Below are positions 1 through 9,058 of a stretch of 64,000 bases of DNA, piece by piece. This DNA comes from Sphingomonas sp. BT-65 (GTDB lineage: Bacteria; Pseudomonadota; Alphaproteobacteria; Sphingomonadales; Sphingomonadaceae). A program made the translations under genes and the position numbers. The stretch spans positions 1,612,001-1,676,000 of the forward strand of contig NZ_JAPCIA010000001.1 of assembly GCF_026107375.2 (NCBI RefSeq), in the 5' to 3' direction. The stretch's first letter is position 1; every line of letters starts with the position of its first letter. Under the pieces are notes generated by a model. It did not search any database, was not told the origin of the DNA, and saw only the letters and a program-made list of their open reading frames with translations.

Positions 1-13
1 TCGCATCGGCCAT
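1..13 (-). CDS. start of next gene in the efflux operon (partial)
   Basis: A minus-strand ATG at 13-11 overlaps the TGA of the efflux lipoprotein gene (15-13) as ATGA. Only four codons (Met-Ala-Asp-Ala) remain before the window ends. In NodT-type efflux operons the next gene usually encodes the HlyD/EmrA-type periplasmic adaptor. That assignment is context only; nothing in four codons proves it. Confidence 0.35.
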
Positions 14-1458
14 CAGTTTTGTCCGGTCGTGGAGAGGGTCGCGGGCGCGGGAACACTCTGCGGGGTGGGCACGGCGCCGGCATCCCAGCCGCCGCCGAGC
101 GCGAGATAGAGCTGGATCAGCGCCGAGGCCTGGTCCGAGCGCGCCTGGAGCAGGCCGTTGCGCGCCGAAATCAGCGAGGCCTCGCTCTGGCTGAGCGTCA
201 GGAAATCGGCGAGCCCGGCGCGGTACGAGCTGCGCGAGAGAATTGCGCTGTTGTTCGCCGCGTCGAGCGCGATCACGAACTCGCGCTCGCGGCGCTGCGC
301 GGTCTGCAGTGCGACGATCGCGTTCTCGACATCCTCGACCGCGGTCAGCACGGTCTGCTTGTAGGCGACAAACGCGCCGTCCGCCCCAGCCTGCGCCGAG
401 CGGACCTGCGATCGCGTGCGGCCGGCGTCGAAGATCGTCTGCGCGATGCTTGCGAAGACGCGTCCGGTGATCACGTCAAAGATGCTGCCGAGGTTCGACG
501 CACCCGCGTCGATGCTCCCGCCGAGCGACAGTGAGGGATAGAGCTGCGCCTCCGCGACGCCGATCTGCGCCACCGCGGACGCGAGATTGCGTTCGGCCGA
601 GCGGACATCGGGGCGCTGGCGCAGCGTGTCGGCCGGGATGCCGACCGCGATCGCCCCCGGGCCCTGCGGCACGGGGCGCACCGCCTCCATCTCGCCCTTG
701 AGCGCGCCGGGCGCCTGGCCGGTGAGCACGCCCAGCCGCGAGACCGCGCTGTTGTAGCTTGCCTCGATCGACGGAATCGACGCCGCGGTCTGCGCCCGGC
801 TGGCGCGCGCCTGTTCCTGGTCGAGCGAGGAGACGAGCCCGGCCTGCACACGGAACCCGGCGATCTCGAGATTGTCGTCCTGAATCGCCAGGCTATCCCG
901 CGCATTGGCGAGTTGCGCCTGCGCGGCCCGCGCGAGGATGTAGTTGCGCGCGATCTCACCCTGGATCGAGACCAGCACCGTCGCATAGTCATAGCCGCTC
1001 GCTTCGAGCTGCGCGCGGCTCGCCTCAACGCCCCGGCGCACCCCGCCGAACAGGTCGGCCTGATAGTTGACGTCGGCGCCGAGCGAGAAGCTGCTGTTGC
1101 CGCCCGATGCGCCGGTGATCCCCTCGGTCCGCGACGCCCCGGCGCTCGCGCTGACGTCGGGAAGGAGCGAGGCGCGCGACTGGACCAGCGCCTCGCGCGC
1201 CTGGCGCAATCGCACGACCGCCTGCGCCACATCGAGATTCTGCGTCGCCGCCTGCCCGACCAGTTGCGTGAGCAATGGATCGTTGAACGCGGTCCACCAC
1301 TGGCGCAGATCCGCCTGCGCCGCCTGCTGCGCCTCGACCGAATAGGCCGCCGGCACGCCGAGCTCGGACGCGCCCTTCGGCCGGTAATCCAGGCCGACCG
1401 CGCAGCCCGCGAGCGGCACGGCGATCAGCATCGTCAGGATTGTCGGACGGTTCATCAT
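13..1458 (-). CDS. outer membrane efflux lipoprotein, NodT/OprM (TolC) family
   Basis: Outer-membrane exit duct of a tripartite drug or solute efflux pump, 481 residues, the usual length for the family. It begins with two Met codons, a hydrophobic signal and the lipobox LAGC with the acylated Cys at about residue 19. The rest is the duplicated OEP (TolC) domain: long Ala/Gln/Arg-rich helices, the NodT-type segment RQWWTAFNDPLL near the N-terminus and PDVRSAERNL in the second half. The gene for a following component starts in the overlapping ATGA at position 13, so this is the first gene of an efflux operon reading out of the window. The pump class (MFS or RND) cannot be told from this gene. 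A possible operator/promoter lies at 1506-1522. Confidence 0.93.
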   Translation of the reverse strand: MMNRPTILTMLIAVPLAGCAVGLDYRPKGASELGVPAAYSVEAQQAAQADLRQWWTAFNDPLLTQLVGQAATQNLDVAQAVVRLRQAREALVQSRASLLPDVSASAGASRTEGITGASGGNSSFSLGADVNYQADLFGGVRRGVEASRAQLEASGYDYATVLVSIQGEIARNYILARAAQAQLANARDSLAIQDDNLEIAGFRVQAGLVSSLDQEQARASRAQTAASIPSIEASYNSAVSRLGVLTGQAPGALKGEMEAVRPVPQGPGAIAVGIPADTLRQRPDVRSAERNLASAVAQIGVAEAQLYPSLSLGGSIDAGASNLGSIFDVITGRVFASIAQTIFDAGRTRSQVRSAQAGADGAFVAYKQTVLTAVEDVENAIVALQTAQRREREFVIALDAANNSAILSRSSYRAGLADFLTLSQSEASLISARNGLLQARSDQASALIQLYLALGGGWDAGAVPTPQSVPAPATLSTTGQN

Positions 1459-1505
1459 GGCTCCAAAACTGGGCAGCAGCGGCGCGCGCGTCCATCAAAA
1501 CATTG

Positions 1506-1522
1506 TCGCAAATTGTATGCGA
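1506..1522 (-). promoter_or_regulatory. candidate operator and -10 element of the efflux operon
   Basis: About 50 bp upstream of the efflux lipoprotein start, TCGCA (1506-1510) and TGCGA (1518-1522) form an inverted repeat. Its 7-nt centre read on the minus strand contains TACAAT, a good -10 match. No clear -35 is visible. A repressor site overlapping the -10 would fit a TetR- or MarR-controlled efflux operon, but no such regulator is adjacent here. Confidence 0.3.
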
Positions 1523-1574
1523 TACGCCTGAACGCGTCCGAAACGATGTAGTTGCCTGGGGTTCAGCCCAGGCC

Positions 1575-2552
1575 TCACCAGCTCCCGAAACCCGGCGCCA
1601 ATCCGAGGCCATCGGCCCCCGGCCGCGACACCCGGTCCCAGCCATAGCGCATGCGCTTGCGCAGCCGCAGCGCGGGCCAGTCGCCCCTCGGAATCCGGCC
1701 CGCGAGCCGCAGCCCCTGGCGGCGATAGGCATGCGCGACGCGCTCGGCCTGGGTGTCGAGCAGCCCAGCGAGCACCAGCGTCCCACCCTCGGAGAGCGCC
1801 GCCGCAATGCTCGGCGCCAGCTCGATCAGCGGCCCGGCGAGCACGTTGGCGATGATCAGATCATAGGGCGCACGGCCGATCAGCAGCGGGTGCTCGAGCC
1901 CCGGCGCCGCGGCGAGCGCGAGCTGGCCCGCGCCGTCGCCCAGCTCCACGCCGTTGGCAGCGGCGTTCTCGCGCGTCACCTCGACCGCGACGGAATCGAT
2001 GTCCGATGCCGTCGCATAGGCGCGCGGCCACAAATGCATCGCGGCGAAGGCGAGCAACCCGGTGCCGGTGCCGATATCGAGCAGGTTGCGCACCACCTCG
2101 CCCCGCGCGCGCATCGCGTCGAGCGTGAGCAGGCAGCCGCTGGTGGTCTCGTGCGTGCCGGTGCCGAAGGCGCGCCCGGCTTCGATCTGGAAGGCCTTGG
2201 CGCCTTCCGGCACCTCGCCCTTGTTGCTCGCGGTGTGGACGTAGAAGCGGCCGGCGTGGACCGGCTCGATCCCCGCCTGGCTCAGCGTCACCCAGTCCGC
2301 GTCGGGCAGCTTCTCCGTGACTGCCTTGGCCTCGCCCGCGCTCGGCACCAGCATGCGCAGCGCGGTGATCTCGGCCTTGCCAGGCTTGGCCTCGAAAAAG
2401 GCTTCGAGCTGCCAGGCAAGCGGGTCGTCCGGGATGGTCTCGCTGGTCAGCAGCACCGGCGCGGGCTCGATGCCGAGCAGTTCGGCGCCCTCGAAGCCGA
2501 TCGCCTCCGCCTCGTCGCGGGTGCAGGGCAGGATGACCTTCCAGCTGGTCAT
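1575..2552 (-). CDS. prmA: ribosomal protein L11 methyltransferase
   Basis: SAM-dependent methyltransferase that trimethylates ribosomal protein L11. It has 325 residues, slightly longer than the common 290-300. The PrmA signature AFGTGTHETT is at about 128-137, followed by SAM motif I DIGTGTG at 159-165 and the motif IIANVLAGPL at about 232. The ATG overlaps the stop of the upstream 41-codon membrane-peptide gene (ATGA), so the two are translationally coupled, and both are downstream of the SDR gene at 2690-3397. A Pro/Gly-rich tail at the C-terminus adds the extra length. Confidence 0.95.
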   Translation of the reverse strand: MTSWKVILPCTRDEAEAIGFEGAELLGIEPAPVLLTSETIPDDPLAWQLEAFFEAKPGKAEITALRMLVPSAGEAKAVTEKLPDADWVTLSQAGIEPVHAGRFYVHTASNKGEVPEGAKAFQIEAGRAFGTGTHETTSGCLLTLDAMRARGEVVRNLLDIGTGTGLLAFAAMHLWPRAYATASDIDSVAVEVTRENAAANGVELGDGAGQLALAAAPGLEHPLLIGRAPYDLIIANVLAGPLIELAPSIAAALSEGGTLVLAGLLDTQAERVAHAYRRQGLRLAGRIPRGDWPALRLRKRMRYGWDRVSRPGADGLGLAPGFGSW

Positions 2553-2677
2553 CAGGAGACTCCAGTGAGCATCGCCGCGAGCCAGATCACCGCGATCGCC
2601 GCCAGCAGGCCGACGCCCGCGAAGATCCAGATCAGGACTCGTCCCGCCCCGCCGCTTTGCTTCCCCGTGTCGGTCAT
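2552..2677 (-). CDS. 41-residue single-pass membrane peptide
   Basis: A small ORF fills the gap between the SDR gene and prmA. It has a strong Shine-Dalgarno sequence (AGGGGAGGTG) 4-5 nt before the ATG at 2677 and ends in a TGA that overlaps the prmA ATG. The product has a short polar Gly/Lys N-terminus (MTDTGKQSGGAGR) followed by one hydrophobic helix of about 25 residues. Start signal, exact packing and operon position argue that it is translated. I do not recognise a family; a role as a small membrane-anchored accessory peptide is only a guess. Confidence 0.7.
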   Translation of the reverse strand: MTDTGKQSGGAGRVLIWIFAGVGLLAAIAVIWLAAMLTGVS

Positions 2678-2689
2678 GCCCACCTCCCC

Positions 2690-3397
2690 TTATCGAACGT
2701 AGCTCGCCCCGTTCACGTCGAGCACCGCGCCGGTCATCGAGGCGGGAGCCTCGAGCGCGCAGAACCGCGCCATCGTCGCCACCTCTTCGGGCATCGCGAC
2801 GCGGCCGAGGGGGATGTCGGCGAGCAGCTTATCCCCGCCGCGGCTCGCCATATACTCGTCGGCCATTCCAGTCATGGTGAAGCCGGGGCAGATCGCGAAG
2901 GCGAGGATGCCCTCGCGCGCGAAGCCGCGGGCGATGCTCTTGGTCATCCCGACCATCCCGGCCTTGGACGCGGCATAATGCCAGTGTGCCGGGCTGTCGC
3001 CGCGATAGGCGGCGCGGCTGGCGATGTTGACGATACGTCCCCCGCTGCCGCGCGCCTGCCAGTGCCGCACCGCGAGCCGCGAGAGCTGCGCCGCAGCGGT
3101 CAGGTTGACGCGCATCGTCCGCTCCCAGGCGTCGAGCCAGTCGTCCTCGTCGAGCTCGACCGGCGCCGCCTCGAAGATCCCCGCATTGTTGACCAGCACG
3201 TCGATCCGCCCGTCGAGCGCATCGAGCGCCGCGTCCCACAGCGCGCGCGGCGCGGCGGGATCGGTGAAGTCGGCCGGCAGCCCGCTCCGCGTCCCCTGCC
3301 CCACCGCCTTCACGGTCGGGAGGTCGATCGCCTTGAGAATCGCCGCGCCGATGCCCCGGCTGCTGCCGGTGACCAGGATATGGATCGTCATCCCCAT
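2690..3397 (-). CDS. short-chain dehydrogenase/reductase
   Basis: NAD(P)-dependent oxidoreductase of the classical SDR family, 235 residues, the family's minimum length. The nucleotide-binding TGSSRGIG is at residues 10-17, NNAG at 70-73, the catalytic Ser at about 127 and YxxxK (YAASK) at 141-145. The substrate cannot be read from the sequence; it resembles FabG-like 3-oxoacyl reductases in general build. Either Met1 or Met3 could be the start. It is the first gene of the SDR - small membrane peptide - prmA operon, with 12 nt to the next start. Confidence 0.9.
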   Translation of the reverse strand: MGMTIHILVTGSSRGIGAAILKAIDLPTVKAVGQGTRSGLPADFTDPAAPRALWDAALDALDGRIDVLVNNAGIFEAAPVELDEDDWLDAWERTMRVNLTAAAQLSRLAVRHWQARGSGGRIVNIASRAAYRGDSPAHWHYAASKAGMVGMTKSIARGFAREGILAFAICPGFTMTGMADEYMASRGGDKLLADIPLGRVAMPEEVATMARFCALEAPASMTGAVLDVNGASYVR

Positions 3398-3437
3398 TCT
3401 CTACCCGCCCGGATCGGGCGAAGTCGAGACGGCGCGC

Positions 3438-4802
3438 TTACGCCGCGACCGAGGCCGAGAAGCTGCCCGCGGCGTCGCTGAGCTGGTTCAATCGCTCATC
3501 GATCGCGCCGAACTCATGCTGGAGCGTGTCGATCTCCCCGGCGACGCTCTTGGTATCCTCGCGGATGGCGCCGATGGTGGCGGACATGGAGTCGGCGGCA
3601 AGCGCGGTCTCGTCGACCGCGGCGGTGATCGCGGTCACGGTCTGCGCCTGGATCTCCATCGCGGTGCGGATGCGGTCGGCGCTGGCCTGCACCTCCATCA
3701 CCGTGTCGCGGATCGAGGCGTTGGTGTCGACCGTGCCCTTGGTCGCCGATTGGATCGCCGCGATCTTGGCGGCGATGTCGTCGGTCGCGCGCGCGGTCTG
3801 GTTGGCGAGAGACTTCACTTCCTGCGCGACCACCGCGAAGCCGCGGCCGGCATCCCCGGCGCGTGCCGCCTCGATCGTCGCGTTGAGCGCGAGGAGATTG
3901 GTCTGCCCGGCAATGTCGCGGATCAGCCCCAGGATCGATTCGATCGACTTGGCGTGGTCGGAGAGCATCTCGCTCATCGCCACCGCTTCGCCCGCCTGCG
4001 CCGAAGCGCGCGTCGCGATCCGCGCGGCGGCTTCCACCTCGCTGCGCGCATCCTCAATCGCCCGGATCAGGCCCGCCGCGGTGTGCGCCGCCTCGCGCAT
4101 CGCCACCGCCGACTGCTCCGCCGCCGCCGCAACCTCCGACGCCTTGCCCAGCATCCCGCGAGTCGAATCCGCCGCGCCGCGCGCCTGCTCGCGCACCTTG
4201 GAGCCGAGCGCGGTGGTCAGATCGATCGTCCCGGCGATCTCACCGCGGAACTGCTCGGACCGCGCCTGGCGCTCGCCGCGCGCCAGCTCGGCATCGCGCG
4301 CGCCGAGCTGCGAGGCCATGAAGTCGGCCTCGAGCAGCGACATGCGTTGCGCCACGTCCACGAGACGACTGAAACGGACCGGATCGTCACTCAGCCGGTC
4401 GCGGATGATGCCGTGCGTACGGGTATGCGCGTAGGCGAAGGCGGAGAGCAGCGCCGAGAGCGGGATCCGCGCGCGATGCGCGTCGTCGGCATGCTTCGAC
4501 GCCATCTTCAGCCACGCCTCGTCGAACGGGCGCTTGAACTTGCAGGCCATATACTCGGCGCTGGCGCGGACCTGGTCGCGCATCCGCTGGCCGGTGAAAT
4601 AGTCGCGCACATGCGCCGTCGCCTCGAGCGAGAGATAATGGTCCCAGAAGGCTTGCGAGACGGTCTCGAAATCGTCGCCGATCAGCGCGGCGATGTCCGC
4701 GCAGCCCGCCGCGATCGCGCCATCCCAGTCATAGTCGCGGATCCGTTCGCCAATGGGGCGGTCGCGGCCGCTCCACTGGCCGAGCTCCTTCGCTGCGGCC
4801 AT
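3438..4802 (-). CDS. globin-coupled methyl-accepting chemotaxis protein (copy A)
   Basis: Soluble chemoreceptor or aerotaxis-type transducer, 454 residues, without membrane segments. The N-terminal ~180 residues are helical and resemble a sensor globin; the segment [11 protein letters not shown] (103-113) supplies His104 and His109, of which His109 is the likely proximal haem ligand. The C-terminal half is an MCP signalling domain with the conserved hairpin region around [17 protein letters not shown] that binds CheA/CheW. GGAGAG just upstream of the ATG is the ribosome binding site. It follows copy B by 18 nt and shares with it a 614-bp almost identical block. Family knowledge says such proteins sense O2 or redox; haem binding here is inference. 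Confidence 0.88.
   Translation of the reverse strand: MAAAKELGQWSGRDRPIGERIRDYDWDGAIAAGCADIAALIGDDFETVSQAFWDHYLSLEATAHVRDYFTGQRMRDQVRASAEYMACKFKRPFDEAWLKMASKHADDAHRARIPLSALLSAFAYAHTRTHGIIRDRLSDDPVRFSRLVDVAQRMSLLEADFMASQLGARDAELARGERQARSEQFRGEIAGTIDLTTALGSKVREQARGAADSTRGMLGKASEVAAAAEQSAVAMREAAHTAAGLIRAIEDARSEVEAAARIATRASAQAGEAVAMSEMLSDHAKSIESILGLIRDIAGQTNLLALNATIEAARAGDAGRGFAVVAQEVKSLANQTARATDDIAAKIAAIQSATKGTVDTNASIRDTVMEVQASADRIRTAMEIQAQTVTAITAAVDETALAADSMSATIGAIREDTKSVAGEIDTLQHEFGAIDERLNQLSDAAGSFSASVAA
3552..4165 (-). repeat. 614-bp tandem duplicated MCP signalling block, copy A
   Basis: Lies inside the first chemoreceptor gene. Aligned by eye with 4935-5548 it shows about 14 mismatches and no gaps (roughly 97-98 percent identity), while the flanking sequences on both sides diverge completely. 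Both copies are in the same orientation and 1383 bp apart. It encodes the MCP signalling domain from just after the linker to near the C-terminus. Confidence 0.9.
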
Positions 4803-4820
4803 GCATTCTCTCCATAATTC

Positions 4821-6191
4821 TTATGCAGCGACTTTTGCGACGAACTCGCCCGCGCTGTTCCTCAGGGTGCCAAGCTGCCCGTCGAGCGCGGCGAAGCCCT
4901 GCCCGACACGGTCGATCTCGCTCGCGACCGCCTCGGTATCCTCGCGGATGGCGCCGATGGTGGCGGACATGGAGTCCGCGGCGAGCGCGGTCTCGTCGAC
5001 CGCGGCGGTGATCGCGGTCACGGTCTGCGCCTGGATCTCCATCGCGGTGCGGATGCGGTCGGCGCTGGCCTGCACCTCCATCACCGTGTCGCGGATCGAG
5101 GCGTTGGTATCGACCGTGCCCTTGGTCGCCGACTGGATCGCCGCGATCTTGGCGGCGATGTCGTCGGTCGCGCGCGCGGTCTGGTTGGCGAGAGACTTCA
5201 CTTCCTGCGCGACCACCGCGAAGCCACGGCCGGCATCCCCGGCGCGTGCCGCCTCGATCGTCGCGTTGAGCGCGAGGAGATTGGTCTGCCCGGCGATGTC
5301 GCGGATCAGCCCCAGGATCGATTCGATCGACTTGGCATGGTCCGACAGCATCTCGCTCATCGCCACTGCCTCGCCCGCCTGCGCCGAAGCGCGCGTCGCG
5401 ATCCCCGCGGCGGCTTCCACCTCGCTGCGCGCATCCTCAATCGCGCGGATCAGACCCGCCGCGGTGTGCGCCGCCTCGCGCATCGCCACCGCCGACTGCT
5501 CCGCCGCCGCCGCAACCTCCGACGCCTTGCCCAGCATCCCGCGAGTCGCGCCCGAGGTGAGCGTTGCCTGCGCACGCAGTGCCTCGCCGTCGCGCGTCGC
5601 CTGCTCGACCGTGATACCGATCGATTCGCGGAACTCGGCGGCCAGCCGGTCGCGCGCCGCGCGCGCGTTGAATTCGTAATAGGCCGAATAGAGCGCGGTA
5701 TAGACCTCGCACTCCATCGAGCGCAGACGGAAGAGCAGATCGATCATCTGCGACAGCTCGGGCGATCCCGCCGGCAGACGCCGGTTGAGGATGTCGAGCG
5801 TCGCGCGCCCGCCCGCATCGGTCATCGAGAGGATCGCGGTGAGCGACACATTCTGCGCATAAGCGGCGGCGACGGTACGCTCGGCCGACTGCACCCAGTC
5901 CAGTCCCGCGAGGTTGGTGTAGCGGTTGCGCAGATAGGCCATGCCGAGCTCGATCATCCGGTCATGGTCGTGCTGCGCGAAGCTCTGGCGGTCGCCATAG
6001 AAACGCTGCCACTGCTCCCAGTGCGCCGCAGCGACCACCGCCGCCTCGGGCTCGATCGCTGCCCACAGCCTGTGCGTCATGGCGAGATCTGCGTCGGTCA
6101 GGTCGAACAGGCGCAGGCGTTCGCGCAGGTCGATCGTCGGGCTGACGCTTCCGACCGGTGGCATCTGTTTGTTCGATGCGGAATCGCTCAC
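4821..6191 (-). CDS. globin-coupled methyl-accepting chemotaxis protein (copy B)
   Basis: 456-residue soluble chemoreceptor, a neighbour and paralogue of the gene at 3438-4802. The N-terminal ~200 residues have the same helical globin-like layout, but the sequences are strongly diverged. At the position that aligns by eye with His109 of copy A there is Tyr111 ([13 protein letters not shown]), so it may not bind haem in the standard way. The MCP signalling domain is nearly identical to copy A at both protein and DNA level. The gene lies first in the two-gene minus-strand unit, and its start faces the sdhC promoter across about 100 bp. Confidence 0.88.
   Translation of the reverse strand: MSDSASNKQMPPVGSVSPTIDLRERLRLFDLTDADLAMTHRLWAAIEPEAAVVAAAHWEQWQRFYGDRQSFAQHDHDRMIELGMAYLRNRYTNLAGLDWVQSAERTVAAAYAQNVSLTAILSMTDAGGRATLDILNRRLPAGSPELSQMIDLLFRLRSMECEVYTALYSAYYEFNARAARDRLAAEFRESIGITVEQATRDGEALRAQATLTSGATRGMLGKASEVAAAAEQSAVAMREAAHTAAGLIRAIEDARSEVEAAAGIATRASAQAGEAVAMSEMLSDHAKSIESILGLIRDIAGQTNLLALNATIEAARAGDAGRGFAVVAQEVKSLANQTARATDDIAAKIAAIQSATKGTVDTNASIRDTVMEVQASADRIRTAMEIQAQTVTAITAAVDETALAADSMSATIGAIREDTEAVASEIDRVGQGFAALDGQLGTLRNSAGEFVAKVAA
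4935..5548 (-). repeat. 614-bp tandem duplicated MCP signalling block, copy B
   Basis: Partner of 3552-4165. The copies share even synonymous positions; among the few differences are Arg versus Gly in the [18 protein letters not shown] segment. Identity stops sharply at both ends. Confidence 0.9.
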
Positions 6192-6299
6192 GGAAACTCA
6201 CCCATAATGATTGCCCCGGGCCGAGAGACATTCCCGGCCCTTTCACTCGCGTAACGCGCAACGGTTAAAAGCGGGTTAGTCATGCGCCTGTGTTGCGGC

Positions 6300-6328
6300 T
6301 TGCATCGCCCGCCGCTCTGTCTCATTAG
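6300..6328 (+). promoter_or_regulatory. possible sdhC promoter
   Basis: TTGCAT (6300-6305), a 17-nt gap and CATTAG (6323-6328) give a fair -35 and a weak -10. A start site near 6335 would leave a leader of about 20 nt carrying GAGGGGA before the TTG start of sdhC. The -10 match is only partial. Confidence 0.3.
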
Positions 6329-6356
6329 GCCGCAAACCTTGAGGGGAACCCACGCC

Positions 6357-6821
6357 TTGGCATCGGCCCGCAACGAAAACCGCCCGCTCTCGCCCCATCT
6401 CCAGGTCTGGAAATGGGGCCCGCACATGCTGGTCTCGATCCTCCACCGCGTCACCGGCACCGGCATGGCGACGGTCGGCGTGATCGTCCTCCTCTGGTGG
6501 CTTGCCGCGCTGGCGGGAGGTGAAAAGACCTATGCCGACTTCATGGACCTGCTCACCTATGCCTCGGGCGCGCCCAACATCGCGGGCTACATTCTCGGCA
6601 TCGGCCTGACGCTCAGCTTCTTCCAGCACATGATGAGCGGTATCCGCCATTTCGTGATGGATGCGGGCGCCTCGTTCGAGCTCCAGGCGAACAAGAGCTT
6701 CGCGATTCTGACGATCGTGATCTCGGTGCTGCTGACCGCGGTGCTGTGGGGATATCTGAGCTACGGCCAGCTGACCGCGAAGCCGGTCGAGAACGCGCCG
6801 ATCGCGGTGGAGACGAAATAA
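6357..6821 (+). CDS. sdhC: succinate dehydrogenase, cytochrome b556 subunit
   Basis: Membrane anchor of complex II. It carries one side of the haem b and quinone site. The family signature RPLSPHLQVWKWGPHMLVS begins a few codons after the start, followed by SILHRVTG and, in the last third, HMMSGIRHF with a candidate haem-ligand His. Three membrane helices are evident. I start it at TTG 6357 because GAGGGGA at 6341-6347 is correctly spaced and the homologous region begins right there; the in-frame ATG at 6282 would add 25 unrelated residues and lie before the likely promoter. This gives 154 residues, with a ~20-residue hydrophilic tail beyond the usual end. Its TAA overlaps the sdhD ATG. Confidence 0.93.
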   Translation: MASARNENRPLSPHLQVWKWGPHMLVSILHRVTGTGMATVGVIVLLWWLAALAGGEKTYADFMDLLTYASGAPNIAGYILGIGLTLSFFQHMMSGIRHFVMDAGASFELQANKSFAILTIVISVLLTAVLWGYLSYGQLTAKPVENAPIAVETK

Positions 6822-7216
6822 TGGGCAACGGAACCTCGATCGGCCGCGTCCGCGGCCTCGGCTCGGCGCATGAGGGCACGCACCACTGGTGGCAGCAGCG
6901 GCTGACCGCGGGCGCCAACCTAGTGCTCATGCTGTGGCTGATCGTCAGCCTCGTCCTGCTGCCCGACCTCGGCTACACCACCGTCCAGGCCTGGCTGTCC
7001 TCGCCGCTCGCCGCGGTGCCGATGATCCTGCTGGTGATTACCGTCTTCTATCACTTCCGCCTCGGCCTGCAGGTGGTGATCGAGGACTATCAGCATGACG
7101 AGTCGCGTATCGTGCTGATGGTGCTGCTCAACTTCTTCGCCATCGCCGCGGGGGTCTTCGCGATCTTCTCGATCCTCAAGATCGCCTTCACCGCCGCCGC
7201 CGGAGCCGCCGCATAA
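6821..7216 (+). CDS. sdhD: succinate dehydrogenase, hydrophobic membrane anchor subunit
   Basis: Second membrane anchor of complex II, 131 residues with three transmembrane helices. The segment [19 protein letters not shown] is typical of SdhD, with His and Asp/Tyr residues that line the haem and ubiquinone pocket. The ATG at 6821 overlaps the sdhC stop (TAATG) and the stop overlaps the sdhA start in the same way, so sdhCDA is one tightly coupled unit. Confidence 0.94.
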   Translation: MGNGTSIGRVRGLGSAHEGTHHWWQQRLTAGANLVLMLWLIVSLVLLPDLGYTTVQAWLSSPLAAVPMILLVITVFYHFRLGLQVVIEDYQHDESRIVLMVLLNFFAIAAGVFAIFSILKIAFTAAAGAAA

Positions 7217-9018
7217 TGTCTGCCGCGTACAAGATCATCGATCACACCTATGACGCGGTGGTCGTGGGCGCGGGCGGATCAGGTCTGCGCGCGACGATGG
7301 GCTGCGCCGAGGCCGGCCTCAAGACCGCCTGCATCACCAAGGTGTTCCCGACGCGCAGCCACACCGTGGCCGCCCAGGGCGGCATCGCCGCGAGCCTCGG
7401 CAACAACTCGCCCGACCACTGGACCTGGCACATGTTCGACACCGTCAAGGGTTCGGACTGGCTCGGCGACCAGGACGCGATCGAGTATATGGTGCGCGAG
7501 GCGCCTGCGGCCGTGATCGAGCTCGAACATGCCGGCGTGCCGTTCAGCCGCAACGACAACGGCACGATCTACCAGCGCCCGTTCGGCGGTCACATGCAGA
7601 ATATGGGCGAAGGCCCCCCGGTGCAGCGCACCTGCGCCGCGGCCGACCGCACCGGCCACGCCATGCTCCACGCGCTCTACCAGCAGAGCCTGAAGTATGA
7701 CGCCGACTTCTTCATCGAATATTTCGCGCTCGACCTGATCATGGAGAACGGGGCCTGCCGCGGCGTCATCGCCATGTGCATGGAGGACGGCTCGATCCAC
7801 CGTTTCCGCAGTCACGCCGTGGTGCTCGCCACCGGCGGCGGCGGCCGCGTCTATCAGTCGGCGACCTCGGCGCACACCTGCACCGGCGACGGTAACGGCA
7901 TGGCGCTCCGAGCCGGAATCGCACTCCAGGACATGGAGTTCGTCCAGTTCCACCCGACCGGCATCTACGGCGCGGGTGTGCTGATCACCGAGGGTGCGCG
8001 CGGCGAGGGCGGCTACCTCACCAATTCCGAGGGCGAGCGCTTCATGGAGCGCTACGCCCCCTCGGCCAAGGACCTTGCCAGCCGCGACGTCGTCGCGCGC
8101 TCGATGGCGATGGAGATCCGCGAGGGCCGCGGCGTCGGCAAGGAGAAGGACCATATCTTCCTCCACCTCGACCATATCGATCCCAAGGTGCTGCACGAGC
8201 GCCTGCCCGGCATCACCGAGACCGGCAAGATCTTCGCCGGCGTCGACCTGACCAAGAAGCCGCTGCCGGTGGTCCCGACGGTCCACTATAATATGGGCGG
8301 CGTCCCGACCAACTATCATGGCGAGGTCGTCCAGCTGCGCGACGGCAACCCCGATGCGGTCGTTCCCGGCCTGTTCGCCGTCGGCGAAGCGGCATGCGTC
8401 TCGGTCCATGGCGCCAACCGCCTCGGCTCGAACTCGCTGATCGATCTCGTCGTGTTCGGCCGCGCCACCGGCCTACGCCTCAAGGAGACGCTCAAGCCCG
8501 GCACGCCGCACAACCCGCTGCCCGCGGGCTCGGAGGAATTCGCGCTCACCCGCCTCGATCATTTCCGCAACGCCAAGGGCGGCTCGCCCACCGCGCAGGT
8601 TCGCGCCGATATGCAGAAGACGATGCAGCGCCACTGCGCCGTGTTCCGCGATTCCGCGCTGCTGGCGGAGGGCGTCCAGCACATGGACCAAGTCTACAAG
8701 CGGATGGCGGACATCGACGTCACCGACCGCTCGCTGATCTGGAACACCGACCTGATCGAGACGCTCGAGCTCGACAATCTGATCGGCCAGGCGCTGGTGA
8801 CGATCAAGGGCGCCGAGAACCGCAAGGAATCGCGCGGCGCGCACATGCACGAGGATTTCCCCGAGCGCGACGATGCCAACTGGATGAAGCATACCGTCGC
8901 GACGTTCGAAGGCTGGGGCGGCAAGGGCGGCGCGACGCAGATCGCCTATCGCCCGGTGCACGACTACACACTCACCGACGAGATCGAGTATATCAAGCCG
9001 AAGAAGCGGGTGTATTGA
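7216..9018 (+). CDS. sdhA: succinate dehydrogenase flavoprotein subunit
   Basis: Catalytic subunit of complex II, oxidising succinate to fumarate with covalently bound FAD. 600 residues, standard length. The FAD-binding [12 protein letters not shown] lies near residue 14-25, the [16 protein letters not shown] segment contains the His that carries FAD, and the [21 protein letters not shown] and [10 protein letters not shown] motifs form the active site. The C-terminal domain is complete. The partner iron-sulfur gene sdhB is not the next gene, as it usually is, but lies 2.6 kb downstream. Confidence 0.98.
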   Translation: MSAAYKIIDHTYDAVVVGAGGSGLRATMGCAEAGLKTACITKVFPTRSHTVAAQGGIAASLGNNSPDHWTWHMFDTVKGSDWLGDQDAIEYMVREAPAAVIELEHAGVPFSRNDNGTIYQRPFGGHMQNMGEGPPVQRTCAAADRTGHAMLHALYQQSLKYDADFFIEYFALDLIMENGACRGVIAMCMEDGSIHRFRSHAVVLATGGGGRVYQSATSAHTCTGDGNGMALRAGIALQDMEFVQFHPTGIYGAGVLITEGARGEGGYLTNSEGERFMERYAPSAKDLASRDVVARSMAMEIREGRGVGKEKDHIFLHLDHIDPKVLHERLPGITETGKIFAGVDLTKKPLPVVPTVHYNMGGVPTNYHGEVVQLRDGNPDAVVPGLFAVGEAACVSVHGANRLGSNSLIDLVVFGRATGLRLKETLKPGTPHNPLPAGSEEFALTRLDHFRNAKGGSPTAQVRADMQKTMQRHCAVFRDSALLAEGVQHMDQVYKRMADIDVTDRSLIWNTDLIETLELDNLIGQALVTIKGAENRKESRGAHMHEDFPERDDANWMKHTVATFEGWGGKGGATQIAYRPVHDYTLTDEIEYIKPKKRVY

Positions 9019-9058
9019 GGCGTCGTCGGTCGCCATCGCGCGGCCGGCGCCCCGTTCG

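Noticed and set aside
6218..6240. GGGCCG/CGGCCC inverted repeat followed by TTT as a terminator
   Set aside because: The stem is only 6 bp with an 11-nt loop, and no plus-strand gene ends nearby.
6282..6356. Extended N-terminus of sdhC from ATG 6282
   Set aside because: The added residues are not SdhC-like, a better ribosome site precedes TTG 6357, and the likely promoter lies downstream of 6282.
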